Positions 58,852-64,000 of a DNA stretch of 64,000 nt are shown here, one piece after another. The notes beneath the pieces were generated by a model that saw nothing but the letters and a program-made list of their open reading frames with translations, did not search any database and had not been told where the DNA came from. The first letter of the stretch is position 1; each line of letters starts with the position of its first letter. The position numbers and the translations under genes were made by a program. Source of the DNA: Hymenobacter monticola (GTDB lineage: Bacteria > Bacteroidota > Bacteroidia > Cytophagales > Hymenobacteraceae); the NCBI RefSeq assembly GCF_022811645.1, contig NZ_CP094534.1, positions 4,402,001-4,466,000 of the forward strand, read 5' to 3'.

Positions 58852-59832
58852 CTACGAAATCCACTTGAACTTGTACTCCAGCTTGGGCACGGGCATGCGG
58901 TCGGCCACGCGACGCAGGCGGTTGGGCAGGGCCATGATGTAGTCGCGGGCCTTTTCGGCTTCACCGGTGAGGTCTTTGACGTTGGCAATGTCCCAGTCCA
59001 CGATGAGCGAGTCCAGGATGTCGGTGTAGTCGTTGCTGGTGTACACGCCCAGGCGCTGGGCGGCGTCGGTGAAGTGGCCGAATGTCTTGCCCATTTCCAC
59101 GCCCATTTCGCGCATGTAGTGGGCCGGCATCACAATTTTCTTGCGCATCATGTCCTCGAAGGCCAGCATCATCTCGCTCGGGTCGAGCTCGAAAATCTTG
59201 CTCACGAAGGCCTTGTACACGCGGGCGTGGCGGGTTTCGTCGCCGGCAATCATGCCGCAGATTTTGGAGAGCTGGTCGTCGCCGGCTTTGCGGGCCAGCT
59301 GGCCCACGCGGCGGTGCGAGATGTTGGTGGCCTGCTCCTGGTAGCTCGTGTACACGAAGGCACGGTACGGGTCGTTGGCCGTGCCCAGGTCGAAGGCGTC
59401 GTTGATAAGGTACTGGGTGCTGACCTCAAACTCGCGCATGTTCACGCGGCCCGAGAGATAGAGGTAGCGGTTGAGCAGGTCGCCGTGGCGGTTTTCCTCG
59501 GCCGTCCACCCTCGAATCCACTCGGCCCAGCCGTTGTTGCGGTCGCGGTTGATGTTGTCGAGCTCGTGGAACCAGGCCTCGTAGTTGGGCAGGGCTTCCT
59601 CGGTGATGGTGTCGCCGATGAGCACGGCCAGCAGGTCGTAGCTCAGGCTGCCGGCCTTTTCGCGCAGCTCCTTCACCTCGTCAAAAAACGTGTCGCGGCG
59701 CGAGTCGGGCAGGTAGTCGGCCGGCTGCCAGCTGTCTTCCACGCTTTTGAGGAAGGTGCTCATGTTTTCTTTCAGGTAGCCCTCCATTTGCTGGAGGACT
59801 TCGCCGCGGGTTATCGAGATGGACGTTTGCAT
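58852..59832 (-). CDS. Acyl-ACP desaturase (FA_desaturase_2, ferritin-like diiron)
   Basis: The 326-aa soluble protein carries the acyl-ACP desaturase diiron ligands: TAEENRHGDLLNRYLYL (Glu112, Glu113, His116), QEQATNISHRR, and GDETRHARVYK (Asp198, Glu199, His202), in the order found in stearoyl-ACP desaturases. It introduces a cis double bond in a saturated acyl chain, with electrons from ferredoxin. Length is slightly shorter than plant enzymes (about 360) because there is no transit peptide. It stands alone; a hairpin follows the stop. Confidence 0.93.
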   Translation of the reverse strand: MQTSISITRGEVLQQMEGYLKENMSTFLKSVEDSWQPADYLPDSRRDTFFDEVKELREKAGSLSYDLLAVLIGDTITEEALPNYEAWFHELDNINRDRNNGWAEWIRGWTAEENRHGDLLNRYLYLSGRVNMREFEVSTQYLINDAFDLGTANDPYRAFVYTSYQEQATNISHRRVGQLARKAGDDQLSKICGMIAGDETRHARVYKAFVSKIFELDPSEMMLAFEDMMRKKIVMPAHYMREMGVEMGKTFGHFTDAAQRLGVYTSNDYTDILDSLIVDWDIANVKDLTGEAEKARDYIMALPNRLRRVADRMPVPKLEYKFKWIS

Positions 59833-60021
59833 GGGGTGAGCGAAAAAGCGTGAAGGGGTGATGAAAGAAACGCTTTTCGCGCAACAAAGGTCCGGCCCAA
59901 CCGTAGGGGGCCGGGTATAAGATTATGGCATTAGCCGGATTCGACGGGCAGACAGGAGCCCTTTTTGTGGCCGGAAGCGCCTTTTTTCGCCTGCGGAAGG
60001 CGATTTCTGTCCCACCACGGG

Positions 60022-61638
60022 TTAGTTCCGGGCCGGGCCAGTCCTATTCGGGGCTTCACCCAAGGCCTGGCGGCGCATCAGCCACCGGGCGGCGTCGGGC
60101 GTAAGCAGCCACCAGGCCGACGCCCCAGCGGCCGGTTCAGTTCGGGCCAGCCGCCGGAGGCACTCGGTCTGGTCGGCGGTGCCGCTCAGGGCCCGGCGCA
60201 AAGCGGCCTGCGAAGCGTCGGCGGATTGCCAGCCCGTGAGCAGCAAGACCGGGCCGCGCCCCAAGTTGTAAGTGCGAAAGGGCGACAAGCTTTTCAGCCA
60301 GTCGTTGTGGCCCGCGAGTACGGGAATGGCGCTTTGGCGTCGGTGGGCAACGTAGGCAAGGTCCCGTTCATTGGTGCGTTGCTCGAAGTGCAGCGCGCGC
60401 TGCCGGTGCCAAGTCTTGGCCCCGTACAAGCCCAGCACCAAAGCCCCGCCTGCCAGAACCGCCCCACGCCAGCGCGGCGCCAGCCCAAGCCAGAACGAGG
60501 CCGCTTGGCCGGGGGCGGGCTCAGAGCCAGGCCCCAGCCAGTAGGCCAAGTTGCTGAGCAACCAGAAATCGAGCAGCGGCAACTCCACCCGGGGGGGTAG
60601 CTTGAGCAGGCCCGCCAGCACCAGCAGCCCGTTCGCAAAAGCCATTTGCACGACCCAAAACCAAGCCAGCCGCTCCCGGCGGCGCAGTCCCAGCCCGCCG
60701 GAAACCGCCAGTGCCAGCAACACGGGAAAATAGTCGCGCTCCAGCAGCCCTAGGCGCAGCCCCACCTTCGCGGGCACTTCCTGGCCGAAGAAGCGGGCTG
60801 CATCAAAATGATAGGCCTGCTGAAAGAGCCTCTCGTTTACTACCGACGAGTCGCCCAGAAGCCATAGGCCAACGGCTGCAGTGCCGAGGCTATCGAGGGG
60901 CGTGTGCGGCTGGGGCTGTAATTGATTGTAATCTAGAATACGGGTTAGTGAAGCGTCGCGGCGCCGGGCAGCGGCTTCGGCAGGCGTTTGCAGCCAATGC
61001 AGGACGCCGGTGACTAATAGCAGCCCCAGCGCCGCGCTGCCCAACACGGGCGCGGCCCGTCGCCAGCCGCCGGCCAGCAGCAGCGCTGCCGGCACCACGG
61101 CCACAGCACCCAGCACCGCCAACCCGGGCCGCACCAGCCAGGCAGCCACCAATGCCAGCAGCCCCAGCGCCAATGCGCCACGCCGCCCCGGGCGTTGAGC
61201 GGCAAACAGCACGCCCGCCCCGGCCAGCAGCAGCGCCGCTCGCCCGTGGCTGAACCACAGCCAGTGTTCCAGCCAGGCCAGGCCAAAAAACAGCGTCAGC
61301 ACCAACGCCAGCGGCACCGGCCGCAGATGTGGCCGCAGCAGCCGGTCGAGCACCGCGAAAACCAGCACAGTGGCTGTTGCCAGCAGGAAACCGAGCAGCA
61401 GTCCCAGCCAGGGCACTCCTGGGTCCCACGCGTACGCCGCCGCCAGCAGGTGCCCATAGCCGTGCATGTACAGCGGCACCGAGGCCACCGGCTTGAGCGC
61501 CAGCACCCCCGAAAACAACCAGGCCAGCGTCTGGTCGTCACTGGTTTCGGTGTAGCTGCCGAGCCCCTTCACCGTGGCCGCTATGAGCACCAGGGGCAGC
61601 AAAACGACGCGCGTAGCTCGGCCAAAAAACCAATTCAT
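60022..61638 (-). CDS. Polytopic membrane protein (glycosyltransferase-C-like)
   Basis: The 538-aa protein has about ten to twelve hydrophobic segments with SYTETSDDQTLAWLF in the first loop, SVPLYMHGYGHLLAAAYAW and FGLAWLEHWLWFSHGRAALLL. Such a layout with an Asp-Asp in the first periplasmic loop resembles dolichyl-phosphate mannosyl- or arnT-like GT-C enzymes, but no defining motif is seen. The C-terminal 150 residues form a soluble domain. Neighbouring glycosyltransferase and flippase suggest a role in surface-glycan assembly. The function is unassigned. Confidence 0.7.
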   Translation of the reverse strand: MNWFFGRATRVVLLPLVLIAATVKGLGSYTETSDDQTLAWLFSGVLALKPVASVPLYMHGYGHLLAAAYAWDPGVPWLGLLLGFLLATATVLVFAVLDRLLRPHLRPVPLALVLTLFFGLAWLEHWLWFSHGRAALLLAGAGVLFAAQRPGRRGALALGLLALVAAWLVRPGLAVLGAVAVVPAALLLAGGWRRAAPVLGSAALGLLLVTGVLHWLQTPAEAAARRRDASLTRILDYNQLQPQPHTPLDSLGTAAVGLWLLGDSSVVNERLFQQAYHFDAARFFGQEVPAKVGLRLGLLERDYFPVLLALAVSGGLGLRRRERLAWFWVVQMAFANGLLVLAGLLKLPPRVELPLLDFWLLSNLAYWLGPGSEPAPGQAASFWLGLAPRWRGAVLAGGALVLGLYGAKTWHRQRALHFEQRTNERDLAYVAHRRQSAIPVLAGHNDWLKSLSPFRTYNLGRGPVLLLTGWQSADASQAALRRALSGTADQTECLRRLARTEPAAGASAWWLLTPDAARWLMRRQALGEAPNRTGPARN

Positions 61639-61682
61639 GGCCGCAAGAACGGGAGGATTTTGGTGGCTGGTGGCCGGTATTG

Positions 61683-61775
61683 GGTTTTAGGTGTTCGGTT
61701 TTAGGTGTTCGGTGTTCGGTAATATTATCAGACTCCATCCAACACCGAACACCTAAAACCTAAAACCGAACACCT
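61683..61775. repeat. Tandem/inverted repeat of a GTTTTAGGTGTTCGG unit
   Basis: The left arm carries about two tandem units (TTTTAGGTGTTCGG) plus a partial one, and the right arm 61742-61775 is a rearranged inverse (CACCGAACACCTAAAAC). The central 20 bp contain AATATTATCAGACTCC. It lies between the divergent-reading neighbours upstream of the polytopic protein gene and downstream of the GT2 gene. Confidence 0.7.
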
Positions 61776-61779
61776 TGAC

Positions 61780-62739
61780 TTACCCCAGCGGCAGGCGCGC
61801 CAACACGCCCAGCAGGCGGTCAAGCGGCCGGACGTGCCCCGTGAGGCACAGCAGCGCGTACAGCTCTCGGCCCTGGGCCACGTGGCGGTGACGCAGGGCC
61901 TGGCGCAGTTCCCAGCGCAGGCGCACGGCCAGGGATTCGCGCTCTTCGGGGGTGCGGCACAGGTCCAGGGCTTTGTCGCACACGCGGATGGTAGAGGCCA
62001 GGAAAGGGTCGTGGCGGCGGTAGGCTTTGGCGCTCATGCTGCGCGGGTGCTTGCGCTTGCGGGTGGTCACGGCGTCGAGGTACAGGAACTGCCAGTCACG
62101 GCTGGCCCGCACCCAGAAGTCGAAGTCCTCATAAGTCAGGGTTTCGTCGTAGCCGCCCAGGCTTTCGAGGCAGGCGCGGCGCATGAGCATGGTGGGCGTG
62201 CTGATGAAGTAGCGAGCCAGCACATCGGCAAATACCCAGCCGCTGGCGGGCGCGGGCGTGAGGCCGCCGTGGCCGTCGGGCCGGTGGTGCAGGCCCAGCA
62301 GTGCGCCGGCTTCGCTTATCAATTCACAGTTGGAATACACCATGCCCACGGTGGCGGGCGCGGTTTGAAAGGCCTGCACCTGCTGGGCCACCCGTGCGGG
62401 CAGCAGCACGTCGTCGGTGGCGAAGTCAATGACAAATTCGCCTTGGCTCAGCCGGAAAGCCTGGTTGAAGGCGCGGCAGTTGCCCACGTTTTCGGGCAGC
62501 AGCACCAGGTGCCACTCCGGGTGCGAAGCGGCGTATTCCTGCAAAATGGCCGGGCTGCCGTCGGTGCTGGCGTCATCCACCAGCCACACTTCCAGGTGCG
62601 GGTAGGTTTGGGCCAGAATGGAATCGAGGGACTCGCGCAAGAAGGCCGCGTGGTTGTGGCACAGGGCCACGACGGTAACAAGCGGCGCGGGCGCGGCGCT
62701 TGTTGCAGAGGGAAGCACGAGAGATGAGGAATTTGTCAT
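61780..62739 (-). CDS. Family 2 glycosyltransferase
   Basis: The 319-aa protein has a GT-A fold: VTVVALCHNHAAFLRESLDS, LVDDASTDGSPAIL (about 62-75, first Asp pair), NVGNCRAFNQAF, FVIDFATDDVLLP (DxD-like metal site), and YDETLTYEDFDFWVRASRD with the catalytic Glu/Asp. Start at ATG 62739 follows a short leader upstream. It is placed between a GT-C-like protein and a Wzx-like flippase, so likely builds a surface polysaccharide repeat unit. Sugar specificity is unknown. Confidence 0.9.
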   Translation of the reverse strand: MTNSSSLVLPSATSAAPAPLVTVVALCHNHAAFLRESLDSILAQTYPHLEVWLVDDASTDGSPAILQEYAASHPEWHLVLLPENVGNCRAFNQAFRLSQGEFVIDFATDDVLLPARVAQQVQAFQTAPATVGMVYSNCELISEAGALLGLHHRPDGHGGLTPAPASGWVFADVLARYFISTPTMLMRRACLESLGGYDETLTYEDFDFWVRASRDWQFLYLDAVTTRKRKHPRSMSAKAYRRHDPFLASTIRVCDKALDLCRTPEERESLAVRLRWELRQALRHRHVAQGRELYALLCLTGHVRPLDRLLGVLARLPLG

Positions 62740-62769
62740 GTTGGGAAGTGGCAGACGACGCAAAATTCC

Positions 62770-64000
62770 TTATTCTTCCTTTTTCATTCGCAATTGCAGA
62801 GCAAGGCAAGCCCCCAGCACCAACCCGTAGCGCGCGGCGTGGGCCAGCAGCGCCCCTTCCAGCCCGTAGCGCGGCAGCAGCACTGCCAGCAGGGAGGCAA
62901 AGACGGCCGCCGAGGCCGCCTGCACGGCAATGTAGGGCCCCGTGCGCGCCCGCGCCATGAGCTGGAAAATGAACAGCCAGCTCAGGAACTTGGCCCAGTC
63001 ACCGAGCAGCTGCGGCGCCAGCAGCGCCCGGGCGGCCAGCAGACGCGGGGCAAACAGCAGCGGCAGCAGCCAGTCGCGGCACACAAAAATCAACCCTAAC
63101 CCCACGGCCAGCAGCGGCGCCAGCAGCGCCAACACGCTATGCAGGTAGCGCCGGGCTTCGCGCGGGTGGCCTACCAGCGCCGCCAGCCGGGGGTAAAACA
63201 CGCTGCTCATCAGCGCGCTGAACACCATGGTGTAATTGTCCGACAGCTTGGCCACGGCCTGCCACAAGTCGGTGGGGCCCGGCCCGAAAGTGCCCAGCAA
63301 ATAGCTGCGCAACGCGTAGTCCACGGCCTTGCCGAAGAGCAGCGTGCTCACGGCCATGAGCAGAAAGCGGCCCAGGCCGCGCAAAGCCGCCCGGCTGACG
63401 CGCGCCCTTAGGCGCAAGCCCTGCAGCAGCCCCGCCCGCGCCGCCAGCGCCGCAGCCGGCGCCAGCGTCAGGCCCTGCGCCAGCAAGTAGGCCAGCAGCA
63501 CTGTGGGTAGTTCATAGCCCTGCCACAAAGCCCCGGCCACGGCCGCCGTGCCCAGCGCCGCCAGCGTCACCGACAGGGTGATATAGGCCCGCAGGCGCCC
63601 CGCGGCCAGCAGCGCGGCGCTCAGCAGCCCCTGGCCCGTGAGTAGCGCAATGCCCAGCATAAATACCGCCAGACTGCCCCAGCTCCAGGGCAGCAGCCCT
63701 TTGGTGGCTAGCACGGCAGCTCCCACCAGCAAACCCGCGGCGTTGAGCGCCGTGGCGGCGCCCAGCCAGGTGCGAAAGCGCGGGCTGCCCGGCCGCAGCG
63801 GCGCCAGGTATTTCACCAGGCCCACATGCACGCCGTCGTTGGGCAGCGTGGTGAGCAGTGCCATCAGGTTCTGGAACTGGGCCAGCAGCGTGAGGCCGCC
63901 CGCCGGTGCGTACAGGGCAAACAGCTTGTTGACAATGAGTGAGCCTGCTGCCCGGGCCGCCACGGCCACGCCCGTGCCCAGCGAGCCCCGCACAAAGCTG
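62770..64000 (-). CDS. Wzx-like polysaccharide flippase, 5' end at or beyond the window edge
   Basis: The frame is open to the right edge. A possible GTG at 63991-63993 (MRGSLGTGVAVAARAAGSLI) could serve, but SF precedes it in frame and family members usually have an additional N-terminal segment, so the gene likely continues outside. Up to 407 aa of about twelve transmembrane helices are visible, with NKLFALYAPAGGLTLLAQFQ similar to WzxE-like O-antigen translocases and LSDNYTMVFSALMSSVFYPRL in the middle. It should move lipid-linked repeat units across the inner membrane. It lies 30 bp upstream of the GT2 gene. Confidence 0.85.
   Translation of the reverse strand, partial: SFVRGSLGTGVAVAARAAGSLIVNKLFALYAPAGGLTLLAQFQNLMALLTTLPNDGVHVGLVKYLAPLRPGSPRFRTWLGAATALNAAGLLVGAAVLATKGLLPWSWGSLAVFMLGIALLTGQGLLSAALLAAGRLRAYITLSVTLAALGTAAVAGALWQGYELPTVLLAYLLAQGLTLAPAAALAARAGLLQGLRLRARVSRAALRGLGRFLLMAVSTLLFGKAVDYALRSYLLGTFGPGPTDLWQAVAKLSDNYTMVFSALMSSVFYPRLAALVGHPREARRYLHSVLALLAPLLAVGLGLIFVCRDWLLPLLFAPRLLAARALLAPQLLGDWAKFLSWLFIFQLMARARTGPYIAVQAASAAVFASLLAVLLPRYGLEGALLAHAARYGLVLGACLALQLRMKKEE

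Noticed and set aside
61683..61775. Repeats considered as a CRISPR array
   Set aside because: Units are about 14 bp, adjacent or inverted with no regular spacers, and there are no Cas genes. The repeats cannot be a CRISPR array.
1..64000. Search for a RAYT transposase, complete insertion sequence, phage genes, tRNA or rRNA
   Set aside because: None of the proteins carries a transposase, integrase or phage motif, and I saw no tRNA-like cloverleaf with a conserved T-loop. I cannot exclude a tRNA missed by eye.

Overview
The window is chromosomal DNA of a high-GC member of the Bacteroidota, most likely Hymenobacter or a close relative in the Hymenobacteraceae. This is an inference from gene content, not from a marker gene. 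The supporting signs are three proteins ending in type IX secretion (T9SS) sorting domains, a TonB-dependent receptor followed by a DUF4249 lipoprotein, many SPII lipoproteins, PD40/OmpA and BNR-type surface proteins, promoter-like TAnnTTTG elements, and GC-rich codon use broken by a few AT-richer hypothetical genes. No rRNA, tRNA, CRISPR array, prophage or complete insertion sequence was recognised.

Layout. (1) 2-847: the 5' part of a minus-strand beta-propeller-like protein. (2) 994-7583: a compact plus-strand series: SpeD-like AdoMet decarboxylase, zinc-ribbon/DUF4178 membrane protein, a 66-aa membrane peptide, DUF350, a polytopic SpeE-type aminopropyltransferase, a Tat/lipobox FAD amine-oxidase-like protein and a histidine-rich polytopic membrane protein. 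The first five genes overlap or nearly touch. This is the best candidate for an uncharacterised system: an envelope-associated polyamine module. (3) 7670-19208: lectin/PD40/OmpA protein, NarL-type two-component pair, HVA-TUDOR protein, APC amino acid permease, two Spy/CpxP-like periplasmic proteins and two tandem T9SS BNR proteins. (4) 19607-28823: MBL-rhodanese sulfur enzyme, a decayed gene, and SbcD and SbcC split by an inverted hydrolase gene, then an HNH protein. (5) 28925-34978: thioredoxin, TonB receptor with DUF4249 lipoprotein, small lipoproteins, purine nucleoside phosphorylase. (6) 35047-46458: SppA, RarA, EamA transporter, Lpd, TPR lipoprotein, geranylgeranyl-reductase-like flavoprotein, FabG, YiiX-like peptidase and small membrane proteins. 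(7) 46526-58723: VWA membrane protein, SDR, MBL hydrolase, RluE, alpha/beta hydrolase, DnaK, lipoprotein, AraC-AGT fusion, FG-GAP T9SS protein. (8) 58852-64000: acyl-ACP desaturase, then a polytopic membrane protein, a GT2 glycosyltransferase and a Wzx-like flippase that look like the edge of a surface-glycan locus.

A second layer is a dense set of intergenic inverted repeats. Five elements (7578, 38366, 44169, 48611, 50731) consist of two inverted units, each starting GTAG followed by a short palindrome. That is the architecture of REPINs mobilised by RAYT transposases. Four more belong to a GTCATCC...GGATGAC family, and two larger inverted repeats stand alone. They supply stop codons, fill whole intergenic regions, and create spurious N-terminal extensions of neighbouring genes. 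Strong bidirectional terminators separate many convergent genes.
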